Shown: positions 29,624 to 39,182 of the stretch, piece after piece
Numbering within the stretch: the first letter of the stretch is position 1
How the letters are laid out: each line of letters starts with the position of its first letter
NCBI RefSeq assembly: GCF_013423955.1
Contig: NZ_JACCKX010000001.1
Coordinates: 3,720,001-3,784,000, forward strand
Direction of reading: 5' to 3'
Length of the DNA stretch: 64,000 nt
Source of the DNA: Ottowia beijingensis
GTDB lineage: Bacteria > Pseudomonadota > Gammaproteobacteria > Burkholderiales > Burkholderiaceae_C
Position numbers and translations under genes: made by a program
The notes under the pieces: generated by a model
Databases searched by the model: none
Told to the model about the DNA's origin: nothing
The model's input: only the letters and a program-made list of their open reading frames with translations

Positions 29624-30002
29624 TGCCAAGACTGCCACCCAAGCGCACCAGAACGCCGCCCAAGCGCCTATTGAGCCGCCGGGGTATGTGACCCTGCCCG
29701 AGCCTTGCAAACCGTTCTGGGACGCCATCGTGACCGCCCGCGCCCGTGATCTTTGGACGCAAGCTGATCTTGTGCAGGCTGCGAACCTTGCCCGCGTACA
29801 GCACGCTATCGAATCTTCCCCGATTGGCTCCGACGAGCACGCAAAGCTGACCCGCCTATCCATGGCGCTGGCCAGGGCGGTGGCAGTGCATCCAACTGCT
29901 ACTGCGGGACGTGCAGCGGATCAAGTGAACCAGAACACGGCAGAGCGCAAGGCACGCCAGGACGACGGGGACGAGCTTATCCCGAGGCTGCGCGCGGTAT
30001 GA
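29589..30002 (+). CDS. Terminase small subunit
   Basis: 137-residue small terminase that recognises the packaging site. The conserved core is PPGYVTLPEPCKPFWDAIVTAR, DLWTQADLVQAANLARVQHA and a C-terminal NQNTAERKARQDDGDELIPR, the P27-like pattern. The stop overlaps the TerL start (ATGA). Because the island has its own TerS and TerL it can package its own DNA. Confidence 0.85.
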   Translation: MKLTPKRHRSDSAKTATQAHQNAAQAPIEPPGYVTLPEPCKPFWDAIVTARARDLWTQADLVQAANLARVQHAIESSPIGSDEHAKLTRLSMALARAVAVHPTATAGRAADQVNQNTAERKARQDDGDELIPRLRAV

Positions 30003-31503
30003 CCCGCGCCGCCCGCGTCATCCGATTTATCGAGGGCTACTTGTGCGTCCCCGAGGGTAAGGACGTGGGCAAACCCATGGTGCTGGCAGACTTCCAAAAG
30101 AAGTTTCTGATTGACGTTTTCGACAACCCCCACGGCACGCGCCGCGCCATCCTGAGCATGGGCAGAAAGGGGGCAAAACTGCGCTTATCGCCGCCATCCT
30201 CGCCGCGTTTGTCGTGGGCCCTGAAGCTCGACAGAATGCGGTTCTGGTTTCAGGCGCCTTGTCGCGTGAACAGGCATCGCTGGTGTTCCGGCTGTGCTGT
30301 CTCATGATCCAGCAATCCCCCAAGATTGCCGACCTGGTGCGAATCGTGCCATCGGGGAAACGGATCATCGGCCTGCCCATGAATACCGAGTTCCGCGCCA
30401 TGAGTGCCGAGGCAAAGACGGCGATGGGCGCGAGTCCCCTGCTGATTATTGGGGACGAATGGGGGCAGGTGCGTGGCCCGCAAGACGACTTTATCGACAG
30501 CCTGCTGACCTCCCAAGGGGCACACGAAAACCCGCTGCAAATCATCATCAGCACGCAGGCTGCATCGGATGCGGATTGGCTCAGCGTGCAGATTGACGAT
30601 GCCTTGAAGTCTGGTGATCCGAAGATTGTCTGCCACCTATACGCTGCGCCCGAAGGCTGCGACTTGATGGACGAGAGCGCCTGGAAGGCCGCAAATCCAG
30701 CCCTGGGTTTGTTCCGCTCCGAAGATGATCTTCGGGAACAGATGACGCAGGCGCAGCGCATGCCCAGCATGGAGAACAGCGCCCGCAATCTTTTGCTGAA
30801 TCAGCGCGTCAGCACTGAATCGCCTTTCGTGTCGCCGGACGTGTGGAAGGGTTGCGCACTCAGTCCAAAAATGGACGCAGTGGATGGCCCTGTCTTCGCC
30901 GGCCTTGACCTGTCCGCCCGCACCGACCTGACGGCGCTGGTGATCGTCGGCAAGGTGGATGGCGTGTGGCAAGTACAGCCCCACTTCTGGACGCCCGAGC
31001 AAGGCATTCATGATCGTTCAAAGCGTGATCGCGCACCCTATGCCGTGTGGGCCGCTGAGGGCCATTTGCACACCACTGCCGGCGCCACCGTCGATTACGA
31101 AATCGTCGCGCAAGACATGGCCGCCATCCTTGCCGGCCTGGACGTGCAAGCCATTGCCTATGACCGCTGGCGCATTGATTTGCTGAAAAAGGAATTGGAG
31201 CGCGTCGGCTGCGATCTGCCGCTGGTGCCGTGGGGCCAGGGCTACAAGGACATGGCGCCCGCGCTGGATGCGCTGGAAGCCGAGCTGCTGAATCAGCGCA
31301 TCGCCCACGGCATGCACCCGGTGCTGACGATGTGCGCCGCCAATGCCGTGGTGACCAAAGACCCGACTGGCGCCCGCAAGTTGGACAAGAGCCGCGCCAC
31401 GGGCCGGATTGACGGCATGCAAGCCCTTGCCATGGCGATAGGTGTTGCCGTCGCCGCTGGTGAAGAACAAGGCCATGCGGCCAGTGAGTTCTGTTTTGTT
31501 TAA
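29999..31503 (+). CDS. Terminase large subunit, single frameshift in Walker A
   Basis: About 500-residue packaging ATPase/nuclease. N-terminus MTRAARVIRFIEGYLCVP and LADFQKKFLIDVF. The ATPase Walker A should read SMGRKGGKTALIAAILAAF, but one G is missing from the run 30169-30173. Walker B is PLLIIGDEWGQVRG. The nuclease domain begins with FAGLDLSARTDLTALVIVG (first metal Asp) and ends with ATGRIDGMQALAMAIGVA. Matches the HK97-type TerL family. Confidence 0.92.
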
Positions 31504-31663
31504 CCCTAGCCGGGAGGGGCCGCAAGGCATCACCCGGACGTGCCTTAGTCGGCGAGTGGCACGGTTCCAAACTAACCCCGACAGCCGGTGGCCTTTGCAG
31601 GAAGGCGCGACCGGCACCTATTCACCGAAGTGCATTTCTGCACATCGCCCTTGAGGATCAACC
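31504..31663. other. Non-coding gap after TerL
   Basis: 160 bases without a convincing gene or terminator. A packaging site could lie here, but I see no recognisable cos or pac signal. Confidence 0.3.
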
Positions 31664-31947
31664 ATGCCCACACTTGAACAAGCCAAAGCCCATCTTCGCG
31701 TAGACCACACGCACGAGGATGATCTGATCCAGCGCATGATCGATGCTGCTACGTATTCCGTAGCGGATTACCTGGACATGGCGCACGAGGATATGGAACT
31801 GCTGGCGCCGCCCGCGCCCGTCGAGGCTGCGATCTTGTTGCGCGTGGCCGATCTGTACGAGAACCGCGAAGCCGTCACGGATCGCAGTCTGCACGACAAC
31901 CCGACGTTTGCCCGCCTGCTGGCACCTACCGGAGTCTGTCGGTATGA
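31664..31947 (+). CDS. Head-tail connector protein (gp6-like)
   Basis: About 94 residues. MPTLEQAKAHLRVDHTHEDD, LIQRMIDAATYSVADYL and AILLRVADLYENREAV match the HK97 gp6/phiE125 gp8 connector family. As read the frame runs to 32044, but one extra base near 31923-31927 gives ...APYRSLSV with TGA at 31945-31947 overlapping the next ATG. I take that as the true end. The ring below the portal gives tail compatibility. Confidence 0.85.
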
Positions 31948-32261
31948 GGGCCGGCACGCTCGATCAATGGGTGACGCTGGAACAGCTTTCCGAGGGGCAG
32001 GACGAGGCTGGCCAGCCCTTCACCGACTGGATGCCGGTGTTTGATGCCTGGGCCGCAGTGGAGCCGCTGCAAGGCCGGGAATACATGGCCGCCATGGCCG
32101 TGGTGGCTGAAGTGACGGTGCGCATCCGCCTGCGCTACGTGCCCGGCGTCGATTCCACCATGCGCGTGAAGCACGGCGCCGACACCTACGGCATTCAGTC
32201 GGTGATTCACGTCAAGAGCGCCCAACGGGAATTGCAGTTGATGTGCAGGCGGGTGCAGTAG
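31944..32261 (+). CDS. Head closure / head-tail adaptor protein
   Basis: 105 residues of the phage SPP1 gp16/HK97 gp7-like adaptor family: MRAGTLDQWVTLEQLSEGQD, WAAVEPLQGREYMAAMAVVA, VTVRIRLRYVPGVDSTMRV, YGIQSVIHVKSAQRELQLMC. Last gene of the island. No tail gene follows: next come a 100-base spacer and the tRNA. Confidence 0.88.
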   Translation: MRAGTLDQWVTLEQLSEGQDEAGQPFTDWMPVFDAWAAVEPLQGREYMAAMAVVAEVTVRIRLRYVPGVDSTMRVKHGADTYGIQSVIHVKSAQRELQLMCRRVQ

Positions 32262-32367
32262 GGGCACCCACGCGCGCGCGGGAGGGTGCCAGACCGCACG
32301 CCGCAATGGGATGTAATTGGGGGTGTGGAATGAAAAACGGCCCGAAAGCCGCATGAAATAAGGCTTG

Positions 32368-32459
<92 letters not shown>

Positions 32460-32635
32460 GTGGAACCCGGCATTGTAGCAGCGCTCAGCGAAAGCCAGGC
32501 GGTGCGATGGATGCGTGGCCGTGGCTGCGCTGGGGCGGTGGCGGCCTTGGTGCAGGCCCGTGCCTGGCGTGCACTTGGGGTGCTGGCGTGGCGGGCAGAG
32601 GCGCCTCAATGGCAGGCGTTCGGCAAGCGTATTTT

Positions 32636-32699
32636 GGGAGTATATGCCTTTTGCGCCCGCCAGTCGGGCGCTGGCGGATAGGGTTATGGGGAGTATATG
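32636..32699. repeat. Direct repeat GGGAGTATATG flanking a hairpin
   Basis: 11-base copies at 32636-32646 and 32689-32699 around the perfect hairpin GCGCCCG-CCAGT-CGGGCGC (32653-32671... arms 32653-32659 and 32665-32671). The 260-base spacer before the SPFH gene end holds no convincing gene. Confidence 0.55.
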
Positions 32700-32720
32700 T
32701 AGCGCTCCCGCCCTCGCGCG

Positions 32721-33656
32721 TCAGCGCACGGGCGGCGTGTCGGTGCCGTTCTGGCCGGCCTGCACCATCTTCATGGCCGAAGTGATGAGGGCCGAGACTT
32801 CGGTCATGTTGCTGGGCACGACCAGGGTGGTGCGGGCTTGGGCGGCCAGCTGGCTGTAGGCGTCGACGGCGCGTTCGGCCACCTTGAGCTGCACCGCCTG
32901 TTCGCCGCCGGGCTGGCGGATGGCGGTGCCGATGCGGGCCAGGGCGACGGCGGTGGCGGTGGCCACTTCGGTGATGGCGGCGGCTTCGCCCTGGGCGTTG
33001 TTGATGGCGGCCTGCTTCTCGCCCTCGGACTTGGCGATGGCGGCCTGCTTTTCGCCGTCGGCCAGGTTGATCTGTTCCTGCCGCTTGCCTTCGGAAGTGG
33101 CGATGACGGCGCGCTTTTCGCGCTCGGCGGTGATTTGCGCCTGCATGGCGCGCAGGATTTCGGCCGGCGGCGTCAGGTCCTTGATTTCGTAGCGCAGCAC
33201 CTTCACGCCCCAGTTCAGCGCGGCTTCGTCGATGGCCTCGACCACCTTGGCGTTGATCATGTCGCGCTCTTCGAAGGTCTTGTCCAGCTCCAGCCGGCCG
33301 ATGACGCTGCGCAGCGTGGTCTGCGCCAGCTGTGAGATGGCCATGACGTAGTTGCTGGAGCCGTAGCTGGCGCGCATCGGGTCGGTGACCTGGTAGTACA
33401 GGATGCCGTCGACCTGCAGCTGCGTGTTGTCGCGCGTGATGCAGATCTGGCTGGGCACGTCGAGCGGGATTTCCTTCAGGCTGTGGCGGTAGGCCACGCG
33501 GTCGATGAAGGGCACGAGGAAGTTCAGGCCCGGTGCCAGCGTGGCGTGGTACTTGCCCAGGCGCTCGATGACCCAGGCGTTCTGCTGCGGCACCACCTTG
33601 ACCGAGCGGGTGATGAAGATGACGGCGATGACGAGGAGGATGAGGGCGAGTTCCAA
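32721..33656 (-). CDS. SPFH/stomatin-family membrane protease regulator (QmcA-like)
   Basis: 311 residues. One N-terminal membrane helix (ALILLVIAVIFI), then the SPFH/band 7 domain (VVPQQNAWVIERLGKYH, LNFLVPFIDRVAYRHSLKE, RDNTQLQVDGILYYQV) and an alanine/glutamate-rich coiled coil (EGKRQEQINLADGEKQAAI). Family members form large cages or microdomains around membrane proteases. Upstream NfeD-like partner on the same strand. Confidence 0.92.
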   Translation of the reverse strand: MELALILLVIAVIFITRSVKVVPQQNAWVIERLGKYHATLAPGLNFLVPFIDRVAYRHSLKEIPLDVPSQICITRDNTQLQVDGILYYQVTDPMRASYGSSNYVMAISQLAQTTLRSVIGRLELDKTFEERDMINAKVVEAIDEAALNWGVKVLRYEIKDLTPPAEILRAMQAQITAEREKRAVIATSEGKRQEQINLADGEKQAAIAKSEGEKQAAINNAQGEAAAITEVATATAVALARIGTAIRQPGGEQAVQLKVAERAVDAYSQLAAQARTTLVVPSNMTEVSALITSAMKMVQAGQNGTDTPPVR

Positions 33657-33738
33657 GGCGATGCTTTCTGAAGTTCGTGGGCTTGCGGGATGATGCCTGC
33701 GCGGGGTGGCACCGGTGTGTCAAAGGGTGCGCGGGGCG

Positions 33739-34164
33739 CTACAGCGGGTCGACCAGCAGGCGGCTGCCGACCAGTTCGGCCACGCGGTGGGGGCCGGGGC
33801 GCGGCTCGGTGCCGGGGCGGGCCAGCACGGTCCACTGCGTGCCACGGTAGCGGATTTGCGCCGTGCCGTCGGCGTTCCAGCCGTCGATCTGCACGGTTTC
33901 GCCCACGTCCAGGTTCACGCTGCGCTCGGAGCGCGGCGAAGGATCGCCCGGCCGGCGGCGGCGCACCAGGTAGCAGGCCACCACGGCCGCGCCGCCCACC
34001 ACGGCGGCGATCACGATCTGGCTGCTGGGCGATGCGCCGGCATGCGCCGCCAGCGCGCCCGCCACGCCGCCGATGGCCAGCATCAAGAGATAAAAGGTGC
34101 CGCTGACCAGCTCCAGCGCCACCAGCACGCCGGTGGCGATCCACCACCAGGTTGAAAGGGCCAT
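33739..34164 (-). CDS. NfeD-family membrane protein
   Basis: 141 residues. Two or three membrane helices (WWWIATGVLVALELVSG, YLLMLAIGGVAGALAA, IVIAAVVGGAAVVACYL) followed by a small OB-fold domain (LDVGETVQIDGWNADGTAQI, YRGTQWTVLARPG). NfeD proteins are standard partners of SPFH proteins. Start MALSTWWW at 34164 with GGAGGTGA upstream. Confidence 0.9.
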   Translation of the reverse strand: MALSTWWWIATGVLVALELVSGTFYLLMLAIGGVAGALAAHAGASPSSQIVIAAVVGGAAVVACYLVRRRRPGDPSPRSERSVNLDVGETVQIDGWNADGTAQIRYRGTQWTVLARPGTEPRPGPHRVAELVGSRLLVDPL

Positions 34165-34301
34165 GTTCACCTCCTGCCGTTGTGATGTTGTAGGACGATT
34201 GACTTGCATTTTGGTTCAATCGCTCGCATGTAGCGGTGCTGACGCACCAATTCCGTACACTTCGCCGCTGCGTTGCCGCATCCCGGCTGGAGCCCGCCCC
34301 C

Positions 34302-36659
34302 ATGAAATTCCGCTTTCCCATCGTCATCATCGACGAAGACTACCGCGCCGAGAACACCTCGGGCTTCGGCATCCGTGCGCTGGCCGAGGCCATCGAGGCC
34401 GAGGGCTTCGAGGTGCTGGGCGCCACCAGCTATGGTGACTTGAGCCAGTTCGCGCAGCAGCAAAGCCGCGCCAGCGCCTTCATCCTGTCGATCGACGACG
34501 AGGAACTGGGCAGCGACCCCGAGGCCGACCCCGCCGTGCAGGATTTGCGCAACTTCATCCAGGAGGTGCGGCGCAAGAACAGCGACGTGCCGATCTACCT
34601 GCACGGCGAGACCAAGACCAGCCAGCACCTGCCCAACGACGTGCTGCGCGAGCTGCACGGCTTCATCCACATGTTCGAGGACACGCCCGATTTCGTGGCC
34701 AAGCACATCGTGCGCGAGGCCAAGAGCTACCTGGAGGGCATCCAGCCACCGTTCTTCAAGGCGCTGCTCGACTACGCCGAGGACGGGTCGTACTCGTGGC
34801 ACTGCCCGGGCCATTCGGGCGGCGTGGCGTTCTTGAAGTCGCCCATCGGCCAGATGTACCACCAGTTCTATGGCGAGAACATGCTGCGCGCCGACGTGTG
34901 CAACGCGGTGGAAGAACTCGGCCAGCTGCTGGACCACAACGGCGCCATCGGCGAATCCGAGCGCAACGCGGCGCGCATCTTCAATGCCGACCACTGCTTC
35001 TTCGTCACCAACGGCACCAGCACGTCGAACAAGATCGTGTGGCACCACACCGTGGCGCCGGGCGACGTGGTGGTGGTCGACCGCAACTGCCACAAGAGCA
35101 ACCTGCACGCCATCATCATGACGGGGGCGATTCCGGTCTTCCTGAAGCCCACGCGCAACCACTTCGGCATCATCGGGCCGATCCCGAAGAGCGAGTTCGA
35201 GCCCGAGGCGATCAAGGCCAAGATCCGCGCCAACCCGCTCTTGAAGCACGTGGACGCCGACAAGGTGAAGCCGCGCATCATGTCGCTGACGCAGTCCACC
35301 TACGACGGCGTGCTGTACGACACCGAGGCCATCAAGAGCATGCTGGACGGCTACGTCGACAACCTGCACTTCGACGAGGCCTGGCTGCCGCACGCGGCCT
35401 TCCACCCGTTCTATGGGTCATACCACGCCATGGGCAAGAAGCGCGCGCGGCCCAAGCAATCGGTGGTGTATTCCACGCAGTCGATCCACAAGCTGCTGGC
35501 CGGCATCAGCCAGGCCAGCCACGTGCTGGTGCAGGATTCGCAGAACGTGCAGCTGGACCGCTACCTGTTCAACGAGGCGTACCTGATGCACACCTCGACC
35601 AGCCCGCAGTACAGCATCATCGCCAGCTGCGACGTGGCCGCCGCCATGATGGAGCCGCCCGGCGGCACCGCGATGGTGGAGGAGAGCATCGCCGAGGCGC
35701 TGGACTTCCGCCGCGCCATGCGCAAGGTCGAGGCCGACTTCGGCAAGGGCGACTGGTGGTTCAAGGTGTGGGGCCCGGACGAGATCGCCGAACAGGGCGT
35801 CGGCCGCGCCAGCGACTGGATCATCCGCAACGGCCGCAGCAAGGCCAACAGCTGGCACGGCTTCGGCAAGCTGGCGCCGGGCTTCAACATGCTGGACCCG
35901 ATCAAGGCCACCATCGTCACGCCAGGGCTGAACCTGGACGGCAAGTTCGACAAGACCGGCATTCCGGCCAGCATCGTCACCAAGTTCCTGGCCGAGCACG
36001 GCGTGGTGGTGGAGAAGACGGGCCTGTACAGCTTCTTCATCATGTTCACCATCGGCATCACCAAGGGCCGCTGGAACACGCTGCTGACGGCGCTGCAGCA
36101 GTTCAAGGACGACTACGACCGCAACCAGCCGCTGTGGCGCATCATGCCGGAGTTCTGCCAGCAGCACCGCCGCTACGAGCGCATGGGCCTGCGCGATCTG
36201 TGCCAGCACGTGCACCAGCTGTACGCCAAGCACGACATCGCGCGGCTGACCACCGAGATGTACCTGAGCGAGCTGACACCCGCCATGAACCCGGCCGAGG
36301 CCTATGCCTGCATCGCCCGCCGCAAGGTGGAGCGCGTGGAGATCGACGACCTGGAAGGGCGGATCACCACCGCGCTGGTCACGCCGTATCCGCCGGGCAT
36401 TCCGCTGCTGATTCCGGGCGAGGTGTTCAACAAGAAGATCGTGGATTACCTCAAGTTCTCGCGCGAGTTCTCGCTGCTGTGCCCCGGCTTCGAGACCGAC
36501 ATCCACGGCCTGGTGGAAGTGGAGGACGACAACGGCGACGTGCGCTACTTCGCCGACTGCGTGGCCGAGGACGGCGGCAAGCGCAAGGTCAGCCCCAAGA
36601 CCGACATCCAGGACATGATCGAAACCCGCAAGAAGACGCCTTATGCACGCTCTCAATGA
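34302..36659 (+). CDS. Orn/Lys/Arg decarboxylase, fold-type I
   Basis: 785-residue PLP enzyme decarboxylating a basic amino acid, probably arginine or lysine, in acid resistance or polyamine metabolism. The N-terminal receiver-like wing domain (IVIIDEDYRAENTSGFGIR) precedes the PLP domain (SWHCPGHSGGVAFLKSP, FVTNGTSTSNKIV, FDEAWLPHAAFHPFY), with the Schiff-base lysine K397 in STQSIHKLLAG. The C-terminal domain has TPYPPGIPLLIPGE. Start MKFRFPIVI at 34302. Specificity among Orn, Lys and Arg is not decided by eye. Confidence 0.93.
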   Translation: MKFRFPIVIIDEDYRAENTSGFGIRALAEAIEAEGFEVLGATSYGDLSQFAQQQSRASAFILSIDDEELGSDPEADPAVQDLRNFIQEVRRKNSDVPIYLHGETKTSQHLPNDVLRELHGFIHMFEDTPDFVAKHIVREAKSYLEGIQPPFFKALLDYAEDGSYSWHCPGHSGGVAFLKSPIGQMYHQFYGENMLRADVCNAVEELGQLLDHNGAIGESERNAARIFNADHCFFVTNGTSTSNKIVWHHTVAPGDVVVVDRNCHKSNLHAIIMTGAIPVFLKPTRNHFGIIGPIPKSEFEPEAIKAKIRANPLLKHVDADKVKPRIMSLTQSTYDGVLYDTEAIKSMLDGYVDNLHFDEAWLPHAAFHPFYGSYHAMGKKRARPKQSVVYSTQSIHKLLAGISQASHVLVQDSQNVQLDRYLFNEAYLMHTSTSPQYSIIASCDVAAAMMEPPGGTAMVEESIAEALDFRRAMRKVEADFGKGDWWFKVWGPDEIAEQGVGRASDWIIRNGRSKANSWHGFGKLAPGFNMLDPIKATIVTPGLNLDGKFDKTGIPASIVTKFLAEHGVVVEKTGLYSFFIMFTIGITKGRWNTLLTALQQFKDDYDRNQPLWRIMPEFCQQHRRYERMGLRDLCQHVHQLYAKHDIARLTTEMYLSELTPAMNPAEAYACIARRKVERVEIDDLEGRITTALVTPYPPGIPLLIPGEVFNKKIVDYLKFSREFSLLCPGFETDIHGLVEVEDDNGDVRYFADCVAEDGGKRKVSPKTDIQDMIETRKKTPYARSQ

Positions 36660-36700
36660 GATGGGGCAGGCTATGATTTGCTCCATTGAAAGGAGAAACG

Positions 36701-36934
36701 ATGTTCCCTGAGTACCGCGACCTGATCACCCGCCTGAAAGGCGAAGGCACCAACAACCGCTTTCTGAGCCTGTTCGAGAAACACAACGATCTGGACCACC
36801 AGATCAAGGCGCTGGAAAGCCACGATGCCGGTGGCACGCACCTGGAGATCGAGACGCTGAAGAAGGAAAAGCTGCACATCAAGGACGAGCTGTACACCAT
36901 CCTGAAGGCAGAGGCCGACGCCGGCGCGAAGTAA
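36701..36934 (+). CDS. DUF465 (YdcH-like) small coiled-coil protein
   Basis: 77 residues, a helical hairpin: MFPEYRDLITRLKGEGTNNR, LFEKHNDLDHQIKALES, ETLKKEKLHIKDELYTILK. Typical DUF465. ATG 36701 has AAAGGAG upstream. Function unknown. Closed by a clear terminator. Confidence 0.88.
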   Translation: MFPEYRDLITRLKGEGTNNRFLSLFEKHNDLDHQIKALESHDAGGTHLEIETLKKEKLHIKDELYTILKAEADAGAK

Positions 36935-36955
36935 GTTGCCTGGCGTCTGATGAAG

Positions 36956-36979
36956 AAGCCCGCTGATGCGGGCTTTTTT
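36956..36979 (+). terminator. Rho-independent terminator
   Basis: AGCCCGC-TGAT-GCGGGCT with six T, after the DUF465 gene. Confidence 0.85.
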
Positions 36980-37147
36980 CGCCTTTTTCGGGCTGCAGCC
37001 CTGGTGGGTCGGGCGCGAGAAGCGGTCAGGGAAATACTGGCACCGCTGTTGTGCCGGCGTGGGCCGTAGGCAATGCGCTATTGAATAAATAGTGGCATGC
37101 GCTGGACAGATCACGATTTCAGGAGAAATACCTCTGAAATCAAGGAA

Positions 37148-37264
37148 AGGCGAGCGCAAGCAGCTATGCTTTTTGATGTTATGTCTTGCTGTGGGAGCGG
37201 GCTTGCCCGCGATGGGCGCTTCATCCCCACATCCGCCGAATCGCGGGCCAGCCCGCTCCCACAC
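37148..37264. repeat. Composite of family B end and REP-like pair
   Basis: The 343-base spacer before the DNA ligase end holds no gene. GCGAGCGCAAGCAGCTATGC at 37149-37168 is the tail of a family B copy. It runs straight into the REP pair GTGGGAGCGGGCTTGCCCGC ... GCCCGCTCCCACA (37190-37264). Confidence 0.7.
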
Positions 37265-37277
37265 AGGCTGCCGACGA

Positions 37278-38159
37278 TCAACGCCCCGGCCTGAACCGCG
37301 CCTCGTCCGCCCGCACCCGCATGAAGCTGGCAAAGCGCGGCAGGCCGCTTTTCTGGTGCAGGCCGCGGTAGCGGTAGGTCACCCAGCTGCCCACGGGTGG
37401 CGGATCGGCGCGCTGCGCGTCGGTGAAGCCGGTGCCCAGCGCAAAGCGCTGGCCTTCGGGCGTTTCCACCAGCAGCGCGCCCAGGCGGCCGGCGTGCTTG
37501 CCCTTGCCGGGCAGGTGCGCCACCACGCGCGCCTCGGCGTCGTCGTGGGATTTGAACTTCAGCAGGTCATCGCCGCGGCCGGCCCGGTGCAGCGATGCAC
37601 CGCGGCGCAGCATCAGCCCTTCGCCGCCGCCACGTTCCACGTCGCGCAGCAGGGCCTGCAGTTCGGCGTGGCTGGCCACCTTGCGCTGCGGTACGGCCAG
37701 CACCCAGGGCTGGTCGATGCGCGCCACCAGCCCGGCCAGCGCGCGCAGGCGTTCGTCGAAGGTGCCGGGGTGCGCCGGCACGTCGAACACCATGTAGCGC
37801 AGCGCACGCCAGGCGGCATCGTCCGGCTGCTGGCGCGCCGCGGCCGACTGCGCCTGCTCGAAGCGGCCGCGCCCGGCCCACAACTCGCCATCCATCGGCT
37901 CGGCCGGCCAGCCGGCGGTGAACCAGGCGGGCGCGTTGATGCGTTCGCCACCGCGCGTGCGCAGCTGCTGGCCATCCCAGTGCGCACGCACGCCGTCGTA
38001 CTTCTCGCTGACCCACCAGCCGCGCAGGTCCATGCCGGGGCGGTAATGGCCGGCCAGCTGCAGCGCGGGGGCGTCGCTGCGCTGCGCCCAGGCCAGTGGC
38101 GCGCGCAGGGTAGCGCAGGCCAGCAGGGGCGTGAGCAGCAGGAGGCGGCGGCGGTTCAT
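37278..38159 (-). CDS. ATP-dependent DNA ligase with a secretory leader (Lig E-type)
   Basis: 293 residues. A signal-peptide-like start (MNRRRLLLLTPLLACATLRA, cleavage near WAQ) precedes a minimal ligase with motif I SEKYDGVRAHWDG (nucleophilic Lys), DGELWAGRGR, YMVFDVPAHPG, GGGEGLMLRRGA and LLKFKSHDDAEARVV, and a small OB domain. Lig E enzymes are the smallest ATP ligases and are predicted to act in the periplasm, perhaps on incoming DNA. It stands between repeat blocks, with no partner gene. Confidence 0.88.
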   Translation of the reverse strand: MNRRRLLLLTPLLACATLRAPLAWAQRSDAPALQLAGHYRPGMDLRGWWVSEKYDGVRAHWDGQQLRTRGGERINAPAWFTAGWPAEPMDGELWAGRGRFEQAQSAAARQQPDDAAWRALRYMVFDVPAHPGTFDERLRALAGLVARIDQPWVLAVPQRKVASHAELQALLRDVERGGGEGLMLRRGASLHRAGRGDDLLKFKSHDDAEARVVAHLPGKGKHAGRLGALLVETPEGQRFALGTGFTDAQRADPPPVGSWVTYRYRGLHQKSGLPRFASFMRVRADEARFRPGR

Positions 38160-38217
38160 GCTATGAATAGAGAAGCTGTCGGCGCTTGCTGGGTAAGCGC
38201 TGGAGGTCGATTTGGCT
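38160..38217. repeat. Family B interspersed repeat, inverted orientation
   Basis: GCTATGAATAGAGAAGCTGT ... AAGCGCTGGAGGTCGATTTG, abutting the ligase start codon and followed at once by a REP pair. Confidence 0.65.
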
Positions 38218-38239
38218 TGTGGTGGGTGACGCGGAATCT

Positions 38240-38315
38240 TGTGGGAGCGGCCTTGGCCGCGATGAGGCGCTTGACCTTCGCACGGCGCTGTATCGCGGCC
38301 AAGGCCGCTCCCACA
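38240..38315. repeat. REP-like inverted pair (family A variant)
   Basis: TGTGGGAGCGGCCTTGGCCG and its complement ending GCCGCTCCCACA: a GGCC variant of the family. Confidence 0.75.
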
Positions 38316-38340
38316 ATCAGAGTAAAAGCGGCGCCGCGGG

Positions 38341-39144
38341 TCAGCCCACCATGTCCGCGCTCAAGCCCGCCGTCTGGCTGAAGCCGCCATCGACGTAGGT
38401 GATCTCGGCCGTCACGCCGCTGGCCAGATCGCTCAGCAGGAAGGCGGCCACATTGCCCACGTCGTCGATCGTCACGTTGCGCCGCAGCGGCGCGGCGCTG
38501 GCCACGTAGCCCAGCAGCTTGCCGAAATCCTTGATGCCGCTGGCCGCCAGCGTCTTGATCGGCCCGGCGCTGATGCCGTTGACGCGGATGCCCTTGCCGC
38601 CCAGCGCCTCGGCCATGTAGCGCACGCTGGCCTCTAGGCTGGCCTTGGCCAGGCCCATGGTGTTGTAGTTGGGGATGCTGCGCAACGCGCCCAGGTAGCT
38701 CAGCGTCAGCAGCGCCGCCTTGTCGTTCAGGTAGGGCAGGGCGGCCTTGGCCATGCCGGGAAAGCTGTAGGCGCTGATGTCGTGCGCGATGCGATAGTTC
38801 TCGCGGCTCAGGCCGTCGAAAAAGTTGCCCGCGATCGCCTCGCGCGGCGCAAAGCCGATGGCGTGCACGAAGCCGTCGAACTTGGGCCAAGTGGCGCTCA
38901 GGTTTTTGAACATCGCCTCGATCTGCTCGTCGCTGCCCACGTCGCAGTCGAACACCAGCTGGCTGTCGAACTCGGCCGCGAACTCGGTGATGCGGTCCTT
39001 GAAGCGCTCGCCCACGTAGCTGAAGGCCAGCTCGGCGCCCTGCGCGTGGCAGGCCTTGGCGATGCCGTAGGCGATGGATCGGTTGGACAGCACGCCGGTG
39101 ATCAGCAGCTTCTTGCCCGCCAGAAAGCCGGTGGGTTTGGTCAT
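38341..39144 (-). CDS. fabI: Enoyl-[acyl-carrier-protein] reductase (NADH)
   Basis: 267-residue SDR enzyme completing each fatty-acid elongation round. NADH motif [20 protein letters not shown]. The catalytic segment [20 protein letters not shown] with [13 protein letters not shown] carries the Y-x6-K pair. C-terminal [20 protein letters not shown]. Start [11 protein letters not shown] at 39144 with GGAG upstream. Triclosan-target family. Confidence 0.96.
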   Translation of the reverse strand: MTKPTGFLAGKKLLITGVLSNRSIAYGIAKACHAQGAELAFSYVGERFKDRITEFAAEFDSQLVFDCDVGSDEQIEAMFKNLSATWPKFDGFVHAIGFAPREAIAGNFFDGLSRENYRIAHDISAYSFPGMAKAALPYLNDKAALLTLSYLGALRSIPNYNTMGLAKASLEASVRYMAEALGGKGIRVNGISAGPIKTLAASGIKDFGKLLGYVASAAPLRRNVTIDDVGNVAAFLLSDLASGVTAEITYVDGGFSQTAGLSADMVG

Positions 39145-39182
39145 GGGTCTAGCTCCTCGAAAAATAGCGGCAGAATTGTCGC

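Noticed and set aside
31504..31663. cos or pac site after TerL
   Set aside because: No recognisable motif or conserved dyad; position alone is not enough.
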